From Deltaproteobacteria bacterium (GTDB lineage: Bacteria; Desulfobacterota; Syntrophorhabdia; Syntrophorhabdales; Syntrophorhabdaceae): 49,490 nucleotides of DNA. The DNA lies in NCBI GenBank assembly GCA_029777945.1, contig JAKORG010000014.1:1-49490 (forward strand), written 5' to 3'. The notes beneath the pieces are model-generated. The model had not been told where the DNA came from, did not search any database, and saw only the letters and a list, made by a program, of their open reading frames with translations. The position numbers were made by a program, and so were the translations under genes. Within the stretch, counting starts at the first letter, position 1. Each line of letters opens with the position of its first letter. Below, in pieces: positions 41,017-48,543 of the stretch.

Positions 41017-41518
41017 TTTTATCTTTAAGCCTTTTATCCTTTACTGCTTCTATGGCATCTATTATTTTATTGTAGCCTGTGCATCTGCAGATATTTCCTT
41101 CTATTGCCTTTTTTATATCGTTCTTTGTAGGGTTTGGGTTTGTATTAAAAAGACCAACCACTGACATAAGCATACCAGATGTGCAGTAACCGCACTGGAT
41201 GGCACCGTATTGGATAAATGCCTTTTGTAAATCTGTGAGTTTACCGTCTTTAGCAAGACCCTCTACTGTTGTAATTTTTTTGCCCTGCCCATCTATTGCG
41301 AGCATAAGACATGAAAGCACTGCCTTTCCGTCAACCAAAACTGTGCATGCACCGCACTCACCTACACCACAAGCGTCTTTTGTGCCTGTAAGCATGAGTT
41401 TATCCCTTAAAATATAAAGTAGTGTGTCTCTATCATCTATAATAACATGGTAGTCTCTATCGTTTATGTTTAATGTGATTAATCTTTTTTTTACACCTTT
41501 ATTTATCATAACCGTCAA
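41006..41518 (-). CDS. hcrC: 4-hydroxybenzoyl-CoA reductase, [2Fe-2S] subunit
   Basis: A 170-residue iron-sulfur subunit with both domains: the plant-ferredoxin-type N-terminal domain (DACGVGECGACTVLVDGKAV...C) and the helical C-terminal domain (QCGYCTSGMLMS, GNICRCTGYNKIIDAI), together eight cysteines for two [2Fe-2S] clusters. It relays electrons between the FAD/[4Fe-4S] subunit and the Mo site. It overlaps hcrB by 20 bp and hcrA by 11 bp, so the three subunits are translationally coupled. The short Lys-rich C-terminal tail (KDKRLKDKNDR) is not conserved in what I recall of homologues. Confidence 0.86.
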   Translation of the reverse strand: MTVMINKGVKKRLITLNINDRDYHVIIDDRDTLLYILRDKLMLTGTKDACGVGECGACTVLVDGKAVLSCLMLAIDGQGKKITTVEGLAKDGKLTDLQKAFIQYGAIQCGYCTSGMLMSVVGLFNTNPNPTKNDIKKAIEGNICRCTGYNKIIDAIEAVKDKRLKDKNDR

Positions 41519-42488
41519 TTAATTCCTTTATTGCTTCAAAAGTCATCTGTTTTATCATATACCTTCTCTTGTTTATATCACCGTCTGTATTTTCCACTGG
41601 ATGTGCTTGATTATAGACAATTTCTGATATCTCATGGATTAATTTATCAGTTAATTTTTTCTCTGATATAAAATCTTTTATATCTTTTATCACAACAGGT
41701 GCTGAGGATACCCCTATAAGACAAATTTTTATGTCATCTATTTTTTTGTTTTTTATTTTTATAGCCACTGCAACACCTGCAATGGGAAAATCCATACCAT
41801 CTCTAATTCTATATTTTTTATAGGTTGAGATAAGACCATCTTCAGGTTGTGGCAGGATGAATTTAATCAACACGCCTTTTCCAACATTAAACGGCATGGC
41901 CCCGTTTCCAGTGAATATGTCTTCTAAGGGTTTTTGTATAAAATTTTTATCGAAAAGAAATTCGCCTTTTCCGTTCAACACAATAAGTGGTGCGGCCATA
42001 TCACCTTGGTATACGGCAAAACACCTTTTGCTGTTTTTTACTGCATAACAGATATTCCCCCCTCTTTTATGGCACGGTGGCATAATGTTTTGCCATTGTA
42101 ATGTGCGGTTATAATATTTGCACCGTGTATTCTGAAGTATGTTTCCACCAATAGTTGCCATATTTCTTATCTGCTGGGACCCTACCATATTTGCTGCCTG
42201 GAATATGGCATTGAAAGGCCTGTTTTCTTTAAAAAAATTTACCAAATTATCAATTCTTACTGTAGCTCCGATTTCTATTTTTTTGTCCTTTTTAATTTTA
42301 ATATGTTCCAGTTCTTTTATCTTTAAGATGGATATAAGGTTTTCAGGTTGAATGAGCCTCATTTTCATTCTTGGTATAAGTTCTGTACCACCTGCCATAA
42401 TAATGGCTTGTCCTTTCATTTTCTCAATCAATGCGTTTAAGGTATTGATTGACCTTGGTGCATGATATTTAAAATGAGGCAGTTGCAT
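41499..42488 (-). CDS. hcrB: 4-hydroxybenzoyl-CoA reductase, FAD/[4Fe-4S] subunit
   Basis: A 329-residue FAD-binding subunit (MAGGTELIPRMKMRL, TIGGNILQNTRCK) with the insert that distinguishes 4-hydroxybenzoyl-CoA reductase from other family members: Cys123, Cys139, Cys147 and Cys156 spaced 15, 7 and 8 residues apart, the same spacing I recall for the [4Fe-4S] ligands of the Thauera enzyme. The insert allows low-potential ferredoxin electrons to enter and run the reaction in the reductive direction. It lies 3 bp downstream of the VOC-family gene. The order B-C-A differs from some known hcr clusters but all overlaps are intact. Confidence 0.88.
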   Translation of the reverse strand: MQLPHFKYHAPRSINTLNALIEKMKGQAIIMAGGTELIPRMKMRLIQPENLISILKIKELEHIKIKKDKKIEIGATVRIDNLVNFFKENRPFNAIFQAANMVGSQQIRNMATIGGNILQNTRCKYYNRTLQWQNIMPPCHKRGGNICYAVKNSKRCFAVYQGDMAAPLIVLNGKGEFLFDKNFIQKPLEDIFTGNGAMPFNVGKGVLIKFILPQPEDGLISTYKKYRIRDGMDFPIAGVAVAIKIKNKKIDDIKICLIGVSSAPVVIKDIKDFISEKKLTDKLIHEISEIVYNQAHPVENTDGDINKRRYMIKQMTFEAIKELIDGYDK

Positions 42489-42491
42489 ATA

Positions 42492-42929
42492 CTATTTGCC
42501 TTTTTCCAATAATTCTATCAAAAGCCTATCTGACAACATAAAAAATGCTATCCTTGTGGGTAAAGAACATGTTCTATTAAAGTTTTCATCGTAGGCGAAA
42601 CAATCAACAGGAGGGCACACCATTTTTAACCCCTTTTTTACTAATTCTTCTGATTTTTTTTCTATGTCTTCCACTTCAAAACATATATGGTATAACCCAC
42701 CGCCCCTTTTTTTAAGAAAATTCATTACCGGTGATGTCTCATCTGTTGGTTCAAGGAGCTCTATATGTGCTTGATTATCAAACCCAAGATCAACAAATAT
42801 TCCCTTGACCTTCTGAATTGTATCACAAGCAGGGACGGTTATTTTATCAAGCCCTATAGTGCTAAAAAGTCTTTTGTATTCCTCAATATTTTTTACAATT
42901 ATACCTATGTGATTTAGTTTCATTGTCAA
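42492..42929 (-). CDS. VOC-family protein, methylmalonyl-CoA epimerase-like
   Basis: A 145-residue protein with two betaalphabetabetabeta modules. Metal ligands appear to be His7 (NHIGIIVKNIEEY), a residue in AHIELLEPTDE, His in GGGLYHICFEVEDIE and Glu in LLIELLEKGK, matching methylmalonyl-CoA epimerase and related enzymes. As head of the hcr operon it may act on an aromatic or acyl-CoA instead, since methylmalonyl-CoA is not an expected intermediate here. GGAGT precedes the ATG. Function beyond VOC membership is inference. Confidence 0.7.
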   Translation of the reverse strand: MTMKLNHIGIIVKNIEEYKRLFSTIGLDKITVPACDTIQKVKGIFVDLGFDNQAHIELLEPTDETSPVMNFLKKRGGGLYHICFEVEDIEKKSEELVKKGLKMVCPPVDCFAYDENFNRTCSLPTRIAFFMLSDRLLIELLEKGK

Positions 42930-42966
42930 CTCCTTTCAATTGAAATTAACATTAATCTAATTTAAC

Positions 42967-42994
42967 CGTCAAGTTTTTGAAAGATTTTTATGTT
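42967..42994 (-). promoter_or_regulatory. low-confidence -35 box candidate upstream of the hcr operon
   Basis: On the minus strand TTGACG is at 42967-42972 but the region 16-18 bp downstream offers only weak -10 matches such as TTAATT. A palindrome TTTCAATTGAAA (42934-42945) in the leader is a possible operator. The coordinates given cover the -35 box and its AT-rich upstream flank. Confidence 0.25.
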
Positions 42995-43069
42995 TTACTT
43001 GAAAATTTTTTTTTATTAATGGAAAATGGATAATTGTAAAATAAAAAAAGGGGTTATTTTTACAAAAGG

Positions 43070-43098
43070 TTGATAAATTTTGAAACTATGTTTAAAAG
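43070..43098 (+). promoter_or_regulatory. candidate promoter for the sensor kinase
   Basis: TTGATA (43070-43075) and TAAAAG (43093-43098), spacer 17 bp, in the AT-rich gap divergent from the hcr operon. The predicted start is only a few bases before the ATG at 43111. Confidence 0.3.
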
Positions 43099-43110
43099 GG
43101 TATTCTTATA

Positions 43111-44805
43111 ATGGGTAATGAAAATTTATTAAAAGAACTGGATGAGCTCAGAAGGCGACTTAATGAACTTGAAACATGTGAGATTAATTACAAAAAGGCA
43201 GAGGAAAAATACAGAAATATTTTTGAAAATGCCATAGAAGGTATTTTTCAGACCAGCCCTGAAGGTCATTTTTTAAGTGCAAATCCATCCCTTGCAAGGA
43301 TCCACGGATATGATTCCCCTGAAGACCTTATTAACTCTATAACGGATATTGAAGATCAACTATACGTAAGGCCTGAAGATAGAAAACGCATGGTTAAATT
43401 GCTTAATGAGCAAGGTTATGTAGAACATTTTGAAGTGGAGATGTACCGCAAGGATAGAAGTCGTCATTGGATTTCCATTAATGCCAAGGCAGTCAAAGAC
43501 ACAAACGGCAAGATTTTATACTATGAAGGCACAATGCTTGATATAACACAGAGAAAACTTGCCGAACAGGCCTTAAAGGAAAGTGAAGAAAGATACAGGG
43601 TTGTCATAGAACATTCAAATGACGGTATAGCAATAATTCAAGGTGATAGGCTTCAATACGTCAATAAAAAATTTATAGAAATGTTTGAATATGATAGCTA
43701 CGAAGAAATCATTGGAAAACCAATCTTTGTTACTGTCCATCCCGATGATGTAGAGATGGTGAAGGACATGAATCGTAGGAGAAGAAAAGGAGAATACATA
43801 CCAGGAAGATACGAGTTTAAGGGTATTACTAAAAACGGTAAGATTATATATGTAGAAGTATCTGCAGCAAATATAACCTATAGAGGAGAACCTGTTTATC
43901 TCGTGTTTTTAAGGGACGTAACAGAACGAAAACTTGCCCATGATGCCTTGATAAAATCTCATAAAGAGCTTGAAGGTTTAAATATGGCAAAAACAAAGGC
44001 AATTCATCACATATCCCATGAGATAAAAACCCCTTTATCCGTAATTCACGAGAATGTAAAGATACTTAAAAGAAAACTGAATAATCTATCTTTATCAGAA
44101 GAATTTAAGGGAATAATTAGTGCCCTTGAGAGAAATATTGAAAGGTTGTTTAAAATTTCAAGGGATACTGATACGATTTTGAATGTATCAAAGGGTCTGG
44201 AAATGCAAACTGCCCAGGTAATAGATTTGTTTTTATTCGTTCAGAATTTGCTGAAAAAGATTAAAGAAAATGCAATGCACAGAGACTTAGAGTATCAACT
44301 TGAAGGAGAAAACGACCTCTATATCAAGATAGACCCTTATGTCTTAAAAGATGTGGTGGAAGGGATAATAAAAAATGCAATAGAAAATACCCCAGACAAA
44401 GGTCTCATAAAAATAGCCATCTATCAGGAAGGCGAGAGGATTATTTTAAAAGTTGAGGATTTCGGCATTGGTATTACCGAAAAAAATCAACAATACATTT
44501 TCGGTGGTCTGTTTCATACTGAAGAAACAGAAATGTATAGCACAAAAAAGCCTTATGACTTCGGTGCAGGTGGAAAAGGACTTGAATTGTTCCGTATGAA
44601 GGTCTATGCCCAGAGATTAGGTTTTGAAATATCCTTTAAAAGTAAAAGGTGCATACATTTGCCTACTGATTATGATGTATGTCCCGGTGATATTTCCTTA
44701 TGTAATTTTTGTAAAACAAGAGAAGATTGTTTAAAATCTGGAGGCACGTCATTTTTCGTTTCCTTTAAGTTGCACAGAGAAAATAAGAAAAATTTTTCAT
44801 CATAG
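43111..44805 (+). CDS. PAS-PAS sensor histidine kinase with Cys-rich insert
   Basis: A 564-residue cytosolic histidine kinase with no TM segment. A short coiled coil (about 1-35) leads to PAS1 (about 36-150) and PAS2 (about 160-285), each ending in a DITQRK or DVTERK motif; HisKA has the phospho-acceptor His303 in HISHEIKTPLSVI; HATPase shows the N box (GIIKNAIENTPDKG), DFGIGI and GAGGKGLELFRM. Between the last ATP-lid motif and the final strand lies an insert with Cys514, 524, 531, 534 and 540. No response regulator is adjacent, so it is an orphan kinase. Divergent to the hcr operon and close to it, so a link to aromatic regulation is possible but only positional. Confidence 0.85.
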   Translation: MGNENLLKELDELRRRLNELETCEINYKKAEEKYRNIFENAIEGIFQTSPEGHFLSANPSLARIHGYDSPEDLINSITDIEDQLYVRPEDRKRMVKLLNEQGYVEHFEVEMYRKDRSRHWISINAKAVKDTNGKILYYEGTMLDITQRKLAEQALKESEERYRVVIEHSNDGIAIIQGDRLQYVNKKFIEMFEYDSYEEIIGKPIFVTVHPDDVEMVKDMNRRRRKGEYIPGRYEFKGITKNGKIIYVEVSAANITYRGEPVYLVFLRDVTERKLAHDALIKSHKELEGLNMAKTKAIHHISHEIKTPLSVIHENVKILKRKLNNLSLSEEFKGIISALERNIERLFKISRDTDTILNVSKGLEMQTAQVIDLFLFVQNLLKKIKENAMHRDLEYQLEGENDLYIKIDPYVLKDVVEGIIKNAIENTPDKGLIKIAIYQEGERIILKVEDFGIGITEKNQQYIFGGLFHTEETEMYSTKKPYDFGAGGKGLELFRMKVYAQRLGFEISFKSKRCIHLPTDYDVCPGDISLCNFCKTREDCLKSGGTSFFVSFKLHRENKKNFSS

Positions 44806-44862
44806 ATTGAATAACAGGATAATTATTAGCCAGATAATATCTGTTCGATTCTAAATAAAATC

Positions 44863-44890
44863 TTGACAAACAATATAATTTCAGGAAAAT
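44863..44890 (+). promoter_or_regulatory. candidate promoter for the TPR gene
   Basis: A perfect TTGACA (44863-44868) and GAAAAT (44885-44890) with a 16-bp spacer. It would start transcription near 44897, upstream of the ribosome-binding site at 44905-44911. It argues against the same TTG being a translation start. Confidence 0.35.
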
Positions 44891-44916
44891 TGTTGAAAGT
44901 AAAAAGAGGGGTTTTA

Positions 44917-47900
44917 GTGGCTGAAATAAAAAACGGAAACATTGAAAAGGCGGGTATTACTAAGGATTCCAGTTTAAAATTACTATTTGAAGCCCAACTG
45001 CTTGAGGAATCGGGGAAATACGATGAAGCCATTGAAAAATATACTGAACTGATAGATTTAAATCCAAAAGACTTTAAAAACTATCTCCATAGGGCAAATA
45101 TCCAGATACATCTCGGTAGATACGAAAAGGCAATAAAAGACATAAAAATAGCAATAAAACTAAAACCAGAAAACCCTGAGGGGTATTATCTTAGAGGTTT
45201 GGTATATGATATCCTCGGTAATTACGCAAAGGCAGTAGATGATTATAATAAGGCAATAGAATTGAATCCCAATCTTGCCAATGCCTATTATCATAGAGGT
45301 ATTATCTTCGGACTTCTCGGTGATTATGAACAGGAACAAAAGGATATTGAAAAGGCAAAAACACTACATCCAGATAAATTTTCAACTTTTTTAGATGAGA
45401 AAAAAGAAGGTATAGAAGAACAAGAAGAGGAAAGATTTGGTTTTACTTATCCTTTTGAAAGCATAGAGAAAGATTTTATCTCTAAAAAGCATGATAAAAG
45501 GCAAGATCAATTAGCCTTCTACAACAAGACGATATCATTATATCCGAATTTTGTAACTGCGTATTACAACAGGGCAATCTTATATTTTGAAATAGGTGAA
45601 TACGATAAGGCACTTTTAGATTTAAATAAATGCATAGAAATAGAGCAAGGCCAACCAGATTATTATTTTAAAAGGTCTTTAATATATAGAGAGCTTGGGG
45701 ATAAAGAAAAGGAAATAAGAGATTTAGAGACTGTAATAAGACTTAAACCTGATTTCTCCGATGCCTATTTTAGAATGGGGATTATATATTTTAATTCAGG
45801 AAATTACGATTACGCATTAAAACATTTAGAAAAATCTATCGAATTATCGAAAAATAATGCAGAGGCATTTTGTGAAAGGGGAAAAATAAAACTTTTTGCT
45901 GAAGATTATAAAGGGGCCTTAGAGGATTTTAGTAGGGCAATAGAAATAAAACCTGATTACCATGATGCATACTCTAACAGGGCAATATCGTATATTAAAC
46001 TGGGCGAATTCGGAAATGCCCTTGAAGACTTAAAAAAATTAGAGTCTTTTGGGTTAAAGACCCATGAGCTTTATTATAATAAAGGAATCGTTTTTTTAGA
46101 ACTAAAGGAGTTTGAAAAGGCAATTCAAAATTTGTCAAATTCAATCTCCCTTAATAATCAACATGCAGAGGCATATTTTAAGCGTGCCTGTGCTTTCAAT
46201 GAAATTGGGGATTTAAAAAGTGCCTTATTAGATTTGGAAAATGCCATTAAGCTTAATCCTTTATATGAAGATGCGTATTTTTTAAGGGGATTAATCAAAG
46301 AAAGGCTTGGTAAAAATGAGGAATCAATAAATGATTTTTCAAAGGTAATAGATTTGAATCCAAAAAGAAGTGATGCCTATTTTAAAAGAGGGATTATTTT
46401 TACTGAAAAGGGTGATTTTAAACGTGCCATAGAAGATTTAGAGCATATAATCGAATTAAATCCCCATTTTCCAGAGGCATATTATCATAGGGCTATAAAC
46501 TTCGAAGTTATGGGAGATATGCAAAGGGCACTCAAAGATATCAATAAGGCAATAGAACTCAGTCCCCATTATGCCAAGGCTTATCAAAAAAGGGCTTCCA
46601 TATATTATAGGTTGGGTAATATAAACCTTGCGATAAAAGATATAGAGAAGGCTTCAAGGATAGATCCCATTGACCATAACGTATATTATATAAAAGGTTT
46701 AATTCATAGGGATAAGGAAGATTACAAGGAGGCAATTAAAGATTTCACAAAGGCCATAGAGCTATTTCCAAAACATTTAGATGCCTATTTCCAAAGAGGG
46801 ATACTCCACAACATTTTGGGTGACTACAGAAAGGCTGTCTCAGACTTTAATAAAGTAATAAAGTTAAATCCTGATTTTTTAGATGCATTTCTCAATAGGG
46901 CCTATGCATATGAAAAACTCGATGAAATTGAAAATGCAGAAAATGATTACGATTGCGTCCTAAAGCTAAATCCAGAACATAAAGAGGCATATTTTAAAAA
47001 AGGACTATTATGCCAATTAAAAGAAGCACACGATGATGCCATTACATACTTTAGCAAGTCATTAGAATTCACACCAGAGGAAAATAAAGGCGATCTATAC
47101 TATAAAAGAGGTGTCTCTTATTATAAAATCAATGATTTAAATAATGCACTCAAAGATTTAAATTCAGCCTTGAGGTACAACAATAGGCTTTCCCATGCAT
47201 ATTATATTAGGGCTAATGTATATTCAAAGCTTGGAGATATAAAAAAGGCGATTGATGATCTTTCGAAGACTATAGAATTAGAACCTGATAATTTTTGGGC
47301 ATATTATAACAGAGGCATATTGTTTGAAAAAGCCAAAAATATTAAACATGCAATTTTTGATATGGAAAAAGCAATATTTTTAAACCCCGATTATACATGG
47401 GCCTACTATAATTTAGCCCAGTTTTTAGAGAAAAAAGGAGATATTTACGGGGCAATTGAAGTCTATACAAAACTTATAGGCTTAAAAAAGGAATCTATGG
47501 ATATATTTTTTAAACGGGGTATTTTACATCTTAAAACAAAAAGCTATGAAAAGGCAATTGAGGATTTCAGTCGTGTAATAGAGACAGACCCTTACAATAT
47601 TGAGGCTTTTTGTAATAGAGGTTTTGCCTTTGGAAAAATTGGTAACATACAGAAAGAGCTGGAAGACTATGAAAAAGTAGAAAATTTAAACCCTGGCATT
47701 ATAAAGGAGATTTTTGAAAAAAAAGGTAGGGAGATTGGCACAGAACAGCATTCAGATAAAAATCTTATAACATACGCTGAAACATATTTTAAAAAGGGTA
47801 TTGCAAGTGCAAGACTTGGAGATTCTATAAAGGCTATAGAAGATTTTACAAAGGCTATAGAATTACACCCTGAGTGCATAAAGGCATTGTACAGCAGGGG

Positions 47901-48528
47901 CATAGCATATACGGATTTAGGCGATTTTCAAAAGGCTATTAAAGACTTTGGCATTGTAATCAATCTAAATCCAAGGTATGCAGAGGCTTATTATAATAGA
48001 GGTATTGTTTTTAGTAAATGCGGTGACATTAAAAAGGCAATAGCAGATTTTACAAAGGCAATAAACCTTAATCCAAAATATGCATGGGCATATCACAGAA
48101 GGGGGATTTTATACTTAGATATAGATAAGATAAAACAGGCAATAAAGGATTTTGATAAAGCAATTGAACTAAATCCCCATTATGCAGAGGCTTATTGTAA
48201 AAGGGGATGCGCCTATGGTAAGATTGGAGATATAGGCCAGGGGTTAAAAGATTTAGGTATGGCATTAAAGATAAATCCCCATTATGCAGAGGCTTATTGT
48301 AAAAGGGGATCTATATATGCAGATCTTGGCGAATACGAAAAGGCCATCAAGGATTTTAATAGGGCAATAGATACTGATTCAAAATATGCATGGGCATACT
48401 ATGCAAGGGGGACCTTATATGCCGATATGGGAAAAGGGGAACTGGCCTTAAGGGATTTAAAAAAGGCTGCAAGCATGGGCAATAAAGATGCACAGAATTT
48501 TTTAAAAGAAGCAGGATTAACATGGTAA
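44917..48528 (+). CDS. giant tetratricopeptide-repeat protein (about 1203 aa)
   Basis: Consists almost entirely of about 33 TPR units of 34 residues with the consensus AYYxRGxxxxxxGDxxxAIxDFxKAIELNP. No signal peptide, TM helix or other catalytic domain is visible. A low-complexity acidic break occurs near residues 165-215, and later breaks near 690-705 and 930-960. The start GTG at 44917 is chosen because AGAGGGG precedes it at 6 bp; a TTG at 44863 is also open. A superhelical scaffold for multiprotein contacts is the general expectation. The gene lies downstream of the sensor kinase and immediately upstream of a HEAT-repeat gene. Two copies of a 38-bp block show recent repeat homogenisation. 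Confidence 0.85.
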   Translation: MAEIKNGNIEKAGITKDSSLKLLFEAQLLEESGKYDEAIEKYTELIDLNPKDFKNYLHRANIQIHLGRYEKAIKDIKIAIKLKPENPEGYYLRGLVYDILGNYAKAVDDYNKAIELNPNLANAYYHRGIIFGLLGDYEQEQKDIEKAKTLHPDKFSTFLDEKKEGIEEQEEERFGFTYPFESIEKDFISKKHDKRQDQLAFYNKTISLYPNFVTAYYNRAILYFEIGEYDKALLDLNKCIEIEQGQPDYYFKRSLIYRELGDKEKEIRDLETVIRLKPDFSDAYFRMGIIYFNSGNYDYALKHLEKSIELSKNNAEAFCERGKIKLFAEDYKGALEDFSRAIEIKPDYHDAYSNRAISYIKLGEFGNALEDLKKLESFGLKTHELYYNKGIVFLELKEFEKAIQNLSNSISLNNQHAEAYFKRACAFNEIGDLKSALLDLENAIKLNPLYEDAYFLRGLIKERLGKNEESINDFSKVIDLNPKRSDAYFKRGIIFTEKGDFKRAIEDLEHIIELNPHFPEAYYHRAINFEVMGDMQRALKDINKAIELSPHYAKAYQKRASIYYRLGNINLAIKDIEKASRIDPIDHNVYYIKGLIHRDKEDYKEAIKDFTKAIELFPKHLDAYFQRGILHNILGDYRKAVSDFNKVIKLNPDFLDAFLNRAYAYEKLDEIENAENDYDCVLKLNPEHKEAYFKKGLLCQLKEAHDDAITYFSKSLEFTPEENKGDLYYKRGVSYYKINDLNNALKDLNSALRYNNRLSHAYYIRANVYSKLGDIKKAIDDLSKTIELEPDNFWAYYNRGILFEKAKNIKHAIFDMEKAIFLNPDYTWAYYNLAQFLEKKGDIYGAIEVYTKLIGLKKESMDIFFKRGILHLKTKSYEKAIEDFSRVIETDPYNIEAFCNRGFAFGKIGNIQKELEDYEKVENLNPGIIKEIFEKKGREIGTEQHSDKNLITYAETYFKKGIASARLGDSIKAIEDFTKAIELHPECIKALYSRGIAYTDLGDFQKAIKDFGIVINLNPRYAEAYYNRGIVFSKCGDIKKAIADFTKAINLNPKYAWAYHRRGILYLDIDKIKQAIKDFDKAIELNPHYAEAYCKRGCAYGKIGDIGQGLKDLGMALKINPHYAEAYCKRGSIYADLGEYEKAIKDFNRAIDTDSKYAWAYYARGTLYADMGKGELALRDLKKAASMGNKDAQNFLKEAGLTW
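48171..48310 (+). repeat. 38-bp direct repeat in the TPR gene
   Basis: Identical 38-bp blocks at 48171-48208 and 48273-48310, exactly 102 bp (34 codons, one TPR) apart, encoding the NPHYAEAYCKRG unit. Identity at synonymous positions points to recent duplication or gene conversion. Confidence 0.85.
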
Positions 48529-48543
48529 GGCTTTTATAACTTG

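Noticed and set aside
38704-42488. Xanthine dehydrogenase or carbon monoxide dehydrogenase
   Set aside because: The four-Cys insert in the FAD subunit and the neighbouring benzoyl-CoA reductase favour 4-hydroxybenzoyl-CoA reductase.
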